DNA of 27,349 nt from Lachnospiraceae bacterium (GTDB lineage Bacteria; Bacillota_A; Clostridia; Lachnospirales; Lachnospiraceae), in the NCBI GenBank assembly GCA_009911175.1, contig QXWX01000093.1, forward strand, positions 1 to 27,349, given 5' to 3'. The notes beneath the pieces were generated by a model. It had not been told where the DNA came from and did not search any database. It saw nothing but the letters and a program-made list of their open reading frames with translations. Of this stretch, positions 1 to 7,274 are shown piece after piece. A program made the position numbers and the translations under genes. Position 1 is the stretch's first letter. Every line of letters starts with the position of its first letter.

Positions 1-675
1 AGGATGATCGTTGGCGGGGGGATGTTCTACCATGACAACGCCTGTAACTTCCAGAACGTATTGAAGGAGGCCGTATCCACCTATGGGATCCCGGCAAAAC
101 TCTATTGCGACCATGGCTCACCTTATGACAATGAACAGCTCCCCCTGATCTGCGGGCAGATCGGCACCACCCTGCTCCATGCGCCTGTCCGGGATGGGGC
201 AGCGAAAGCAAAGTGTGAGAGGAATTTCAGGACCATGAAAGAACGGCTCCTCTATGGGCTTGACCTGGATCAGATCCGTTCCCTGGACCTCTTCCGCGGC
301 ATTTTAAAGGATTATATCCGCAGCTATAATACCAGATACCATTCCGGGATCCGGGGCGTCCCCTTCGAACGCTACCTGAACACAAGGGACCGCATGAGGC
401 TCCCTGTATCACGCGAATGGCTGGATGAATGCTTCTTAAACCGCATTTTCCGGAAAGTACGCAGGGATTCCACCGTCTCCATTGACTCCCAGAGTTATGA
501 CGTTCCCATGCAGTTCATCTCACAGAAGGTGGAGATCCGGTTCCCGCCGGATGATATGTCTGGCGCGTTCATCCTTTATGATAGGGAGCGTTTCCCGATC
601 GTTGCCACGGACAGGAACGCAAACTGCCATACAAAAAGGAACCCGCCCGTACCCATCGACTATGCCAGGAGGTGA
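1..675 (+). CDS. DDE transposase, C-terminal part (5' end outside window)
   Basis: The frame is open from the first base, so the gene begins left of the window; the visible 224 codons are the C-terminal part. The segment holds the end of an rve/DDE catalytic core: an Asp in YCDHGSPYDNEQ (about residue 36 of the visible part) and a Glu in AAKAKCERNFRTMKERL (about residue 70) fit the second D and the E of the triad; the first D is missing because of the window edge. A basic region and a beta-rich tail typical of Mu/TniA/IS481-like transposases follow. The stop overlaps the Shine-Dalgarno region of the next gene, an AAA+ ATPase, which is the usual partner of TniA/TnsB-type and related transposases. 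Codons are richer in G+C than in the prophage genes to the right, and the strand is opposite, consistent with later insertion. The exact IS family cannot be decided without the left end. Confidence 0.85.
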   Translation, partial: RMIVGGGMFYHDNACNFQNVLKEAVSTYGIPAKLYCDHGSPYDNEQLPLICGQIGTTLLHAPVRDGAAKAKCERNFRTMKERLLYGLDLDQIRSLDLFRGILKDYIRSYNTRYHSGIRGVPFERYLNTRDRMRLPVSREWLDECFLNRIFRKVRRDSTVSIDSQSYDVPMQFISQKVEIRFPPDDMSGAFILYDRERFPIVATDRNANCHTKRNPPVPIDYARR

Positions 676-680
676 CAGGG

Positions 681-1484
681 ATGTTTACAGACTATTATGG
701 GCTTGCTTTTAACCCCTTTGATAAGCAACGCGTCAAAGAAAAGGATTGTTTCCAGTCCCGGGATTTTAAGGAAATGGCTTCCAGGCTTTCCTATGTCCGG
801 GAGGTCCGCGGGATCGGTGTGTTCACGGCACAGCCCGGTATGGGTAAGTCCCTTGGGCTGCGGTGCTTTGCCAAAGGGTTGAACCAAAACCTGAACCGCA
901 TGGAGTATCTCTGCCTCTCCACGGTGGGGATCCGGGAATTCTACCATATGCTGTGCGGCGTCCTCGGCATTGAGCCATGCGGTTCGAAACCGGTGATGTT
1001 CCGGGCGGTACAGGAGCAGGTTTATTACCTGTACCATGAGAAGCGCCGGCCTTTATGCCTGGCGGTTGACGAATGCCAGTATCTTTCCCCTTCGATCCTC
1101 AATGACCTGAAGCTGATCATGAACCATGGATATGATTCTTTAAACTGTTTCACCCTGATCCTGTGCGGGGAGTCTTATTTTAACCGTACCCTGTCAAAGC
1201 CAGTCCATGAAGCCCTGCGCCAGAGGATCGTCGTGCACTACGACTTCCAGGGGCTTGATGACGGGGAAGCGGCAGGATATATCCGGCATAAGATCCAATG
1301 TGCGGGCGGGAGCGTTTCCATCCTGGAGGAAGCAGCCTTATCCGCGGTACAGGGATATGCACAGGGGAACCCGCGGATCATTGACAACCTGATGACGGAC
1401 GTGCTCATGATCGGCGCGCAGACGAGTAAAACCGTGATTGACGCGGAAACGGTGCTTGCCGCGGTCAACAACCAGCAGTTATGA
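681..1484 (+). CDS. AAA+ ATPase, transposition helper (TniB/ExeA-like)
   Basis: A 267-residue ATPase with a Walker A motif FTAQPGMGKS near residue 53 and a Walker B motif LCLAVDECQYLS near residue 125, then a sensor-type arginine region (ALRQRIVVHYDF) and a small helical C-terminal domain. This is the architecture of ExeA/TniB/IstB-like ATPases that choose the target DNA and activate a DDE transposase. I start the gene at the ATG at 681 because AGGAGG lies 8 nt upstream; a GTG at 672 is also in frame but falls inside the Shine-Dalgarno sequence. It follows the transposase with almost no gap, so the two are translationally linked. No disrupting mutation is seen, so the element may still be active. 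It is cytoplasmic and probably acts as an oligomer on target DNA (family knowledge). Confidence 0.85.
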   Translation: MFTDYYGLAFNPFDKQRVKEKDCFQSRDFKEMASRLSYVREVRGIGVFTAQPGMGKSLGLRCFAKGLNQNLNRMEYLCLSTVGIREFYHMLCGVLGIEPCGSKPVMFRAVQEQVYYLYHEKRRPLCLAVDECQYLSPSILNDLKLIMNHGYDSLNCFTLILCGESYFNRTLSKPVHEALRQRIVVHYDFQGLDDGEAAGYIRHKIQCAGGSVSILEEAALSAVQGYAQGNPRIIDNLMTDVLMIGAQTSKTVIDAETVLAAVNNQQL

Positions 1485-1502
1485 CCGGGAGGGGGGACAC
1501 GT

Positions 1503-1823
1503 ATGGCCGTACATAAATTTGAATGTGGCTTTACCTGCCGCTGTGGGAACCGGATCCATTGGAAGGGCACCTGGGAACGGGTGTGCATAGAAAACGAACT
1601 TGTGACCGTAAGAGTCACGGGAAGGGGGCGCAGCTTTGATACTGTGGTCGCACAGAGTGAGTGGGGAGACTTTATCTGCATCCCTTCCCACGACATAGGA
1701 TTTTCAATCGGAAGCTTTAGCGACACAGCCCGCCTGGAGGAGCATTTCAGGAAAAATCTCGGACAGGAAGATGCCATCACGGTTGCAGCAGCATTAAAGT
1801 CAATGGAACGGGAATCAGAATAA
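1503..1823 (+). CDS. small accessory protein of the insertion element, unknown function
   Basis: A 106-residue reading frame 18 nt downstream of the ATPase, with GGGAGGGGGGA before its ATG. The N-terminus carries a short cysteine cluster (CGFTCRCG, residues 8-15), which might bind metal, then a predicted beta-rich core with the conserved-looking stretches VTGRGRSFDTVV and GDFICIPSHDIGFS, and an acidic helical tail ending in a run of Ala/Lys/Glu. I do not recognise the function. Its position directly after the transposition genes, on the same strand and before a terminator, suggests that it is a passenger or regulatory protein of the element rather than part of the prophage. It could be a nucleic-acid-binding zinc ribbon, but only one Cys pair is obvious. 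Confidence 0.6.
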   Translation: MAVHKFECGFTCRCGNRIHWKGTWERVCIENELVTVRVTGRGRSFDTVVAQSEWGDFICIPSHDIGFSIGSFSDTARLEEHFRKNLGQEDAITVAAALKSMERESE

Positions 1824-1829
1824 ATTTAG

Positions 1830-1859
1830 CAGTCACGGTTATAAACCGTGGCTGTTTTC
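1830..1859 (+). terminator. rho-independent terminator of the insertion element operon
   Basis: An 11-bp stem (1830-1840 with 1844-1854, one G-T pair) with a 3-nt loop is followed by TTTTC. It lies 7 nt after the stop codon of the small accessory gene, so it ends the plus-strand transcript before it runs into the convergent prophage gene at 1921. Confidence 0.75.
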
Positions 1860-1920
1860 AGATTCAGGGATAGAAAGAGGCCTGCCGGCAGTCTGCGGTA
1901 AACCTGCTTAGAAAGTGCGT

Positions 1921-2733
1921 TCATCTATTTAAAAATTCAGTCAGTAGGGATGGAGTTGCGAAAACAAAATGCTTTTTGCGTCTACGATAAAGTGCCGCGT
2001 TACAAGATACCTCCTTTTTCGCACCGCTCTTGAAAGCACTGCTGCCCGTCAGATTCTTCAGCAGGATTTTTCGGTCTGCTTTGTACTCGGCACCCACAAA
2101 TCCCAGCCGAAGGAGCAGGCATCGGAATGCGTATTTTTCATTCTCCACCGCCTTTTCGGTGTTGGAGATGCGTTTCTGTTTCCGGCTCATTTTGCACAGG
2201 GCAGCGATGAAGTCAGTGTAAGCTTTGACCGTTTCGGCATCCAATCCGTCTGAAAACCAAGGGAAGGAAATCTGCTTCTCCGTGATTTCAATTGGCAGTT
2301 CGCTGATTCCCAGTGCCCTCTTGATAAGGCTGCCCTTGGCTTCCAATAGGTTTGTGAGGTTGCCGACCAGTACCTTGTCCAGCGGCATTGCCACCGTAAG
2401 CCCCACAGTTTCGCCCTGTGGCTCGGTTTCCGGCACTCCGTATGCAGGAGGGCAGTCCTCCAAAGGCTCCTCACAGCCCGTTTCCGGCTGGGGTTCATCG
2501 TATTCGGAACTCTCGCAGTGAAAACCTCTCTGGTCAAGTTCTTTAAGAATCCGCTCGATTTCCTCACTGTCTGCCATGTCATTGAAGGTAAGGTTGCCCT
2601 CGCGGGTCACTGTAAAATAATCCACCGTGTATGCATAGGTTGGAGTTTTCATGTAGACTGCCTTTGCCCCTGTGATTTCTTCCAGCGCCTTTACAAAAGG
2701 CTTTCTGTCGGTAATGTTGTAAATAACTTTCAT
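1921..2733 (-). CDS. 'virulence-related' prophage/ICE protein, unknown function
   Basis: A 270-residue protein starting MKVIYNITDRKPFVKAL, with GGAGG 8 nt before the ATG. The N-terminal 75 residues resemble the start of proteins annotated as 'virulence-related protein' in Clostridia prophages and integrative elements; from memory that family has no demonstrated function. The middle (about 75-115) is acidic and proline-rich, a probable flexible linker, followed by a helical domain (about 115-205) and a basic C-terminus ending LTEFLNR. No signal peptide or membrane segment is visible. It is the last prophage gene before the insertion element; because the stop is close to the probable element end, the natural C-terminus might have been altered. 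It appears to have its own promoter in the gap at 2734-2815. Confidence 0.65.
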   Translation of the reverse strand: MKVIYNITDRKPFVKALEEITGAKAVYMKTPTYAYTVDYFTVTREGNLTFNDMADSEEIERILKELDQRGFHCESSEYDEPQPETGCEEPLEDCPPAYGVPETEPQGETVGLTVAMPLDKVLVGNLTNLLEAKGSLIKRALGISELPIEITEKQISFPWFSDGLDAETVKAYTDFIAALCKMSRKQKRISNTEKAVENEKYAFRCLLLRLGFVGAEYKADRKILLKNLTGSSAFKSGAKKEVSCNAALYRRRKKHFVFATPSLLTEFLNR

Positions 2734-2763
2734 GGTAAGTACCTCCTTTGTTTTTCGGTACTA

Positions 2764-2794
2764 CATATATCACTCTAAAGGCGATAAATAGCAA
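2764..2794 (-). promoter_or_regulatory. candidate promoter for the 'virulence-related' gene
   Basis: On the minus strand TTGCTA (2789-2794) and a TG-extended TATATG (2764-2769) lie 19 bp apart; an alternative TGATAT (2767-2772) gives 16 bp. The start codon is about 30 nt downstream of the -10. A short perfect hairpin (ATTCTG/CAGAAT, 2798-2812) sits between this promoter and the stop of the methyltransferase gene but has no U-tract, so it is at best a weak terminator. Confidence 0.4.
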
Positions 2795-2815
2795 GTCATT
2801 CTGTAGCAGAATATC

Positions 2816-4645
2816 TTACAATAAAAAGTCAGGAAACTGTGAATAATACACGATGCCGGAAAGCACGAATACCACATTGGGAAGTGCCACACCGTTTCCC
2901 CACATCTTATATTCCGCAGAATCGGAGTGTGGGTCTTTCAGCCATTTGATGATCTGCTTTTCAGTCTTTGGCTTTGAGGAAGTTCCCATGATATGACGAT
3001 GGGTTTCAAATACCTCTGTCCACCATTTGATTTCTTCCTCGGTCGGTTCTGCTGTGCCAAGGTCACTGCACCACCAGTCCGGGAATCCCTGCAGCCTTGC
3101 ACATTCCGTAGGGGTAAGCCTGCGGACGATATACTCCGGCATCTCACTGACATCATTTACGATGGGCGGATCTTTATAATCCGTAGCCACCAGTGTGTTC
3201 GCCAGTTCCTCTTCCGCAGAAGTAAAGAAGGATGCCTTGCCGGAAGAATAGACGGGTGCAGCCACGGCACTTGGTCCCTGTGCATTCAGCGTGGAATTGA
3301 TACCGTCCTCTGAAATGCCCATCTTCCTTGCGTAATTCTGACCGCAGTTATAGCTTTCACGGTCAATGGCATATACCACTGCGTGCTGTTCGATAGTATT
3401 TAGGGTATACATGACATCGGATTCCTTATAGCCGTCACCCTTATGGGACGGTCTGCTGCCGTTGCCTTCCACCACAACAATGCCGCCTTGATTGCAGGCA
3501 GGATTGCCGCCGTTGGCATCAATGGTACGGGAAGTGTCCGCTTCGTAAAATCCGCTCTTGGGATTATCCGATTTCATGGAATTGCTGTCCTTGGAGCAGA
3601 TGCCATATGCCTTTGGCACGAAGAGTGTCTGGTCATTATTACAGCCAAGAGTCGCAGATAAATCATCCTGAATCAGCGCACCCTTTCCGCCGCCTTCACA
3701 GCCGCTTCGGATTTTCAGCGTTTTCGGTGTTTCCAGCACAAACGGCTGATTATTGCCGCCGGTTCCATAGGTGGAACTGACCGTGGGAGCCTGCTCCAAG
3801 GGACCCGTGTATCTGGTATCCTGACTATGATTTTCAAAGACCAGCGGAGGATGGTTTGATTCTGCACGAAGGGTACAGGTCATGCCCTCCGTTACATCCA
3901 TACGGTTGCCGCCTTGGTCATTTAAGCAGACTGTGCCTGCCGCTCCAGTGCAGCCTTCAAAATCTCCGGCAGCTCCTTGCCACGGGCAGATGCCCTTTGG
4001 AGGATACCCTGACACGCCCTCTGACTCAAATAGTATTTTTCCGGCACATTGGCCTGCAAAATCTGCGACAAGGTAGATGCGTTTTCTTCTTTGGGGAACT
4101 CCCCAATACTGCGCATCAAGCACCCGCCATGCAAGGGAGAACTGTTCTCCCACGATTTCTCCTGCATTTGTCCATTTTCCAGACTGAGGAACAGAAATGC
4201 ACTCGTCTTTGATTTTGCAGATTTCTTCGAGGACTGCCTTGAAGTCCTCGCCCTTGTTGCTGGAGAATGCGCCGGGGACGTTTTCCCAGACCACAAATCT
4301 TGGATATTTGCCATTTGTCTTACACCTCATTTCCTTCACGATTCGCACCGCTTGATAGAACAGACTGGAACGCTCACCGTCCAGTCCGCTTCGCTTGCCC
4401 GCCACAGACATATCTTGGCAGGGACTTCCGAATGTGATGATGTCCACAGGCGGAACTTCCGCACCGCTTAGTTTGCTGACATCACCGTAATGTGTTATCT
4501 GCGGCAGCCGTTTGGTTGTCACACGGATAGGAAAAGGCTCAACTTCCGATGCCCACAAAGGGGTAATCCCGGAAATCAAGCCTCCCAGTGGAAATCCGCC
4601 GCTGCCGTCAAACAGACTTCCCAGTGTTAAGTTTTTATTCTCCAT
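2816..4645 (-). CDS. C5-cytosine DNA methyltransferase with long, repeated recognition region
   Basis: A 609-residue enzyme that transfers a methyl group from S-adenosylmethionine to cytosine C5. Motifs: I LGSLFDGSGGFP (8-19), IV FGSPCQDMSVAG with the catalytic Cys (72-83), VI WENVPGA (120-126), VIII QRRKRIYLVADF (185-196), IX RRLTPTECARLQGFP (508-522), X MWGNGVALPN (581-590). The target-recognition region between VIII and IX is about 300 residues and contains at least seven units of the form T-L/V/I-x(n)-hydrophobic, far longer than a single-specificity enzyme needs. I start at the ATG at 4645 (GGAGG 9 nt upstream, 11-nt overlap with the preceding methylase gene); a longer frame to 4729 lies inside that gene and has no support. 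Likely role: protection of phage DNA against host restriction. No cognate restriction enzyme is next to it. Confidence 0.92.
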   Translation of the reverse strand: MENKNLTLGSLFDGSGGFPLGGLISGITPLWASEVEPFPIRVTTKRLPQITHYGDVSKLSGAEVPPVDIITFGSPCQDMSVAGKRSGLDGERSSLFYQAVRIVKEMRCKTNGKYPRFVVWENVPGAFSSNKGEDFKAVLEEICKIKDECISVPQSGKWTNAGEIVGEQFSLAWRVLDAQYWGVPQRRKRIYLVADFAGQCAGKILFESEGVSGYPPKGICPWQGAAGDFEGCTGAAGTVCLNDQGGNRMDVTEGMTCTLRAESNHPPLVFENHSQDTRYTGPLEQAPTVSSTYGTGGNNQPFVLETPKTLKIRSGCEGGGKGALIQDDLSATLGCNNDQTLFVPKAYGICSKDSNSMKSDNPKSGFYEADTSRTIDANGGNPACNQGGIVVVEGNGSRPSHKGDGYKESDVMYTLNTIEQHAVVYAIDRESYNCGQNYARKMGISEDGINSTLNAQGPSAVAAPVYSSGKASFFTSAEEELANTLVATDYKDPPIVNDVSEMPEYIVRRLTPTECARLQGFPDWWCSDLGTAEPTEEEIKWWTEVFETHRHIMGTSSKPKTEKQIIKWLKDPHSDSAEYKMWGNGVALPNVVFVLSGIVYYSQFPDFLL

Positions 4646-5885
4646 CGGCACAGACCTCCAAATCCTCAAATCGGATGGTCTTACCGTCACGGATGACGGA
4701 TACCGTATCTGCAGAGCCGACCTGCTCAATGTAGCGTTTTACGATAACATCGCAATATTTTTCGTCCAGTTCACTGGTGTGGCAGATTCTGCCTAGCTGC
4801 TCGCAGGCAATCAAGGTACTGCCGCTGCCGCCAAACGGATCGAGAATGATACAATTGCTCATACTGGAATTCTTAATCGGATAGGCAATCAGCGGAATCG
4901 GCTTCATGGTCGGATGGTCACCGTTCTTCTTCGGCTTATCAAACTCCCAGATAGTGGTTTGCTTCCTGTCGGAATACCACTGGTGCCTGCCTTTCTTCTT
5001 CCAACCGTAAAGACACGGCTCATGCTGCCATTGGTATGGACTCCTGCCAAGCACAAGGCTCTGTTTCTTCCAGATACACGTCCCAGACAGGTAAAAGCCT
5101 GCATCCGAGAATGCCTTTCTAAAATTCAGTCCCTCGGTGTCCGCATGGAACACATAAATGCTGGCATCGTCTGCCATCGCCTTTTCCATGTTCCGGAACG
5201 CATCGAGCAAGAACTGATAGAACTTGTCATTCTCCATGTTGTCGTTCTGAATCTTCCCGGCACTGCCTTCATAATTGACATTGTAAGGCGGATCCGTTAC
5301 CACAAGATTTGCTTGCTTTCCGACCATAAGGACTGCATAGGTTTCTTCCTTGGTGCTGTCCCCGCAAATCAAACGATGATTTCCAAGCAGCCACATATCA
5401 CCGCTCTTGGAAACGGGCGGCTTCTGGAGTTCCTCATCCACATCAAAATCATCATCCTGTGCATCACCACCTTCTCCTGCGAAAAGTTCAGCGATGTCCT
5501 TTTCATCAAACCCGGTCAGACCCACATCAAAGGACTCTGCCTGTAAGGCTTCAATCTCCACGCGCAGAAGTTCTTCATCCCATCCGGCATCCATCGCCAT
5601 ACAGTTGTCGGCTAAGATGTATGCCTTCTTCTGTGCCGGAGTAAGATAGTCCACAAATACACACGGAACTTCCTCGATGCCTTCTTCCTTTGCCGCAAGG
5701 ATACGGCCATGCCCTGCAATCACATTGTATTCCCGGTCGATAATGACGGGATTGATAAAACCGAACTCTCGCAGGGAGGAGCGGAGCTTCGTAATCTGCT
5801 GTGCGTTATGCGTTCTGGCATTGTTTACATACGGCACCAATTTGGATACTGCCACCAGCTGCATCTCTGTTGTTGTCTTTCCCAT
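4635..5885 (-). CDS. ParB-domain DNA methyltransferase (N4-cytosine/N6-adenine)
   Basis: A 416-residue protein. Residues 8-95 form a ParB/Srx-like N-terminal domain (VIIDREYNVIAGHGRILAA is the typical signature), followed by a helical linker to about 150 and an amino-methyltransferase domain with DPPYNVNYEG (motif IV, about 196-205) before DPFGGSGSTLIAC (motif I, about 348-360). DPPY ahead of the S-adenosylmethionine motif is the beta-class order, so the product is either N6-methyladenine or N4-methylcytosine. These ParB-methylase fusions are common beside phage terminases. AGGAGG lies 8 nt before the ATG, and the ATG overlaps the stop of the upstream 52-residue gene (TAATG). Probable role: modification of phage DNA before packaging to evade restriction. 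Confidence 0.92.
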   Translation of the reverse strand: MGKTTTEMQLVAVSKLVPYVNNARTHNAQQITKLRSSLREFGFINPVIIDREYNVIAGHGRILAAKEEGIEEVPCVFVDYLTPAQKKAYILADNCMAMDAGWDEELLRVEIEALQAESFDVGLTGFDEKDIAELFAGEGGDAQDDDFDVDEELQKPPVSKSGDMWLLGNHRLICGDSTKEETYAVLMVGKQANLVVTDPPYNVNYEGSAGKIQNDNMENDKFYQFLLDAFRNMEKAMADDASIYVFHADTEGLNFRKAFSDAGFYLSGTCIWKKQSLVLGRSPYQWQHEPCLYGWKKKGRHQWYSDRKQTTIWEFDKPKKNGDHPTMKPIPLIAYPIKNSSMSNCIILDPFGGSGSTLIACEQLGRICHTSELDEKYCDVIVKRYIEQVGSADTVSVIRDGKTIRFEDLEVCADGE

Positions 5886-6043
5886 TATCCAAACCTCCTC
5901 TCCAGCAGCTTATGCAGTCCTTTTTCAGCACCTGCAATGTCTCCGGCAAAAGCCTGACCTTTGATGGTGCGAAACTGCTGCCCGCTTAGATTTTTCTTAT
6001 TTGCTTTCAGCTTATTCATAAATTCTGTCAATTCTGTTTTCAT
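5885..6043 (-). CDS. 52-residue phage protein, unknown function
   Basis: A short gene between the terminase small subunit and the ParB-methylase. The protein starts MKTELTEFMNKLKAN and ends KGLHKLLERRFG; it is charged and predicted to be helical, with no membrane segment. The Shine-Dalgarno AGGGAGGG overlaps the end of the terminase gene, about 10 nt before the ATG. The stop codon TAA shares its last base with the ATG of the methylase gene (TAATG), and its last codons supply the AGGAGG for that gene, so translation of the two is coupled. The tight packing on both sides is the main argument that it is real. Function not recognised. Confidence 0.75.
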   Translation of the reverse strand: MKTELTEFMNKLKANKKNLSGQQFRTIKGQAFAGDIAGAEKGLHKLLERRFG

Positions 6044-6045
6044 AA

Positions 6046-6597
6046 TCATCTGCCCTCCCTTGCACGGAGCAGACGCTCCATTAAATCATTCTGCGGCGCA
6101 GAATCGTCATAATCAGTGCTGCAGTTCTCCTTCACGATCTGGAATATCTCATTCCACAGTCTTACCGCCTGATTCATATAGTTGATGCCAATATTGATAA
6201 ATGGAGATGGAATAGGTTTCTGTGTGGTCGGATGCTTGGAAAGGAAACCCAGCTTGTTGGTCATTTCCTCACATTGAATCCATCTCGCACTGCTCATGGC
6301 ATAACGCTCTAAAAGCTGTGGTGACACCTTTCCGGCACAGCCGATTTTTCTAAGCCACTGCCATGTTTCTTCGTATATATCTGCCGCCTGTAAGGAACTG
6401 CCGTCCCTCTGCTCTGCGGATAAAAAATCATGGGGTCTCGGCATCTCCACACCCTCGATATCCGGGATGTCTAAAACCTCCAGCTTTCTGCCGCCCGGAT
6501 TTCCGTTCTCCGCTTTCTCCTTGACAGGAGATTTCTTACGGCCGGCCCCCGGTCTTGCACCGCCTCGGCCGCCGATGTTGTTAGATTTTGTTGGCAT
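6046..6597 (-). CDS. terS: phage terminase small subunit, P27 family
   Basis: A 183-residue protein. The N-terminus is Gly/Arg/Lys-rich (GGRGGARPGAGRKKSP, residues 9-24), a hallmark of P27-type small terminase subunits, followed by a helical part with the stretches EETWQWLRKIGCAGKVSP and SSARWIQCEEMTNKLGF, and a C-terminal stretch (SPFINIGINYMNQAVRLWNEIF) typical of the family. The small subunit recognises the packaging site and recruits the large subunit. I choose the ATG at 6597 because AAGGAAGG lies 8 nt upstream; a GTG at 6606 is also open. In the usual order the large subunit would follow; here a 52-residue gene and two methylases come first, and the large subunit is not found before the insertion element. 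Confidence 0.88.
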   Translation of the reverse strand: MPTKSNNIGGRGGARPGAGRKKSPVKEKAENGNPGGRKLEVLDIPDIEGVEMPRPHDFLSAEQRDGSSLQAADIYEETWQWLRKIGCAGKVSPQLLERYAMSSARWIQCEEMTNKLGFLSKHPTTQKPIPSPFINIGINYMNQAVRLWNEIFQIVKENCSTDYDDSAPQNDLMERLLRAREGR

Positions 6598-6705
6598 TTT
6601 TCTCACCTTCCTTTATTACCCTTTTGAAATCGCCTTTTCTCTGCACGAAGGGGGGCGCCGTTTTCCCGGTATTGGACCCGTAGAGATTGCGACCGCCCCT
6701 CCCGG
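6598..6705. other. candidate packaging (cos) region between HNH and terS
   Basis: About 108 bp without a gene. It holds a small hairpin (GACCG 6691-6695 with CGGTC 6703-6707, overlapping the HNH stop), a six-G run GGGGGGCGCCG (6650-6660) and a CCCCTCCC run, much more G/C-rich than the surroundings. In cos-type phages whose terminase works with an HNH protein, the cohesive-end site lies close to these genes. This is an inference from position and composition only. Confidence 0.35.
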
Positions 6706-7065
6706 TCAGTTCCGTGCGTTTCTGTCACCCAACTCTGCATGGATTTTGTTATGACAGGAACGGCAAAGGCTCATCAGATTGCTTCGCTCGTGTGTTCCGC
6801 CCTTGGATACAGGTACCTTGTGATGCACCTCATCCACGGGAACTAATATTCCGCGCTCAAAGCATTGTTCACAGAAAGGATGCTCCCTGACATAGCTGTC
6901 ACGGATGCGTTTCCACGCTCTGCCATACTTGCGGTGTACTGACGGGTCACGGCTGTACGTCTCGTAGCGTTTGGCTTCCATCTTCCTGTGTTCCTCACAA
7001 TATCTGCCCTCACATAACCTCGGACATCTGGGGTAGGCACAGGGCTGTAATGGTTTCCTCGGCAC
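6706..7065 (-). CDS. HNH endonuclease of the phage packaging module
   Basis: A 119-residue protein. It contains a first cysteine set (CAYPRCPRLCEGRYCEEH, about 8-25), a basic linker, and an HNH core: CEQC (about 66), DEVHHKVPVSKGGTH with the catalytic His, then the Asn in ERSNLMSLCRSCHNKIH and the final His; the CxxC pairs would hold a structural zinc. HNH proteins of this type encoded beside the terminase assist cos cleavage during packaging (family knowledge). The GTG at 7065 is chosen as start because AGGAGG lies 8 nt upstream; the frame continues open to 7119 but that stretch has no Shine-Dalgarno and would overlap the repeats upstream. It is the first gene after the tandem promoter-like repeats at 7135-7274, so it probably opens the late operon. 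Confidence 0.88.
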   Translation of the reverse strand: MPRKPLQPCAYPRCPRLCEGRYCEEHRKMEAKRYETYSRDPSVHRKYGRAWKRIRDSYVREHPFCEQCFERGILVPVDEVHHKVPVSKGGTHERSNLMSLCRSCHNKIHAELGDRNARN

Positions 7066-7134
7066 TCGGCTCACCTCCTTTTGGGCATAAGAAAAACCCT
7101 GCAGGTCGGTCTGACCCACAAGGCTCTCTGTTTA

Positions 7135-7274
7135 CAGTCTTTCATGCTATCAGTATAACACGTCCTGCTGGGGAATACGTCCGCGATATTACTCACAGGT
7201 GCTGCTCCCTTTGCAGTTTTTCATACTATCATTGTAACAGGTCTTTCCGTAAAAAGCGTCCACGGTATTACTCA
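7135..7274 (-). repeat. two tandem 79-bp promoter-like repeats upstream of the late genes
   Basis: Two units with an exact 79-bp period and no gaps. Two blocks are conserved: 7179-7195 against 7258-7274 (15 of 17 identical) and 7135-7164 against 7214-7243 (25 of 30 identical); the 14 bp between them are not. Read on the minus strand, the first block is TGAGTAATAYCGYGGAC; the second contains TGTTAYAMT, an extended -10-like element, and ATGAAARACTG. No -35-like hexamer is conserved. The layout, lying between the ArpU-like regulator and the packaging genes, suggests activator-dependent late promoters. Confidence 0.6.

Noticed and set aside
1860..1920. Terminal inverted repeat of the insertion element
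   Set aside because: Without the left end no pair can be compared, and I see no convincing end sequence or target duplication in this stretch.
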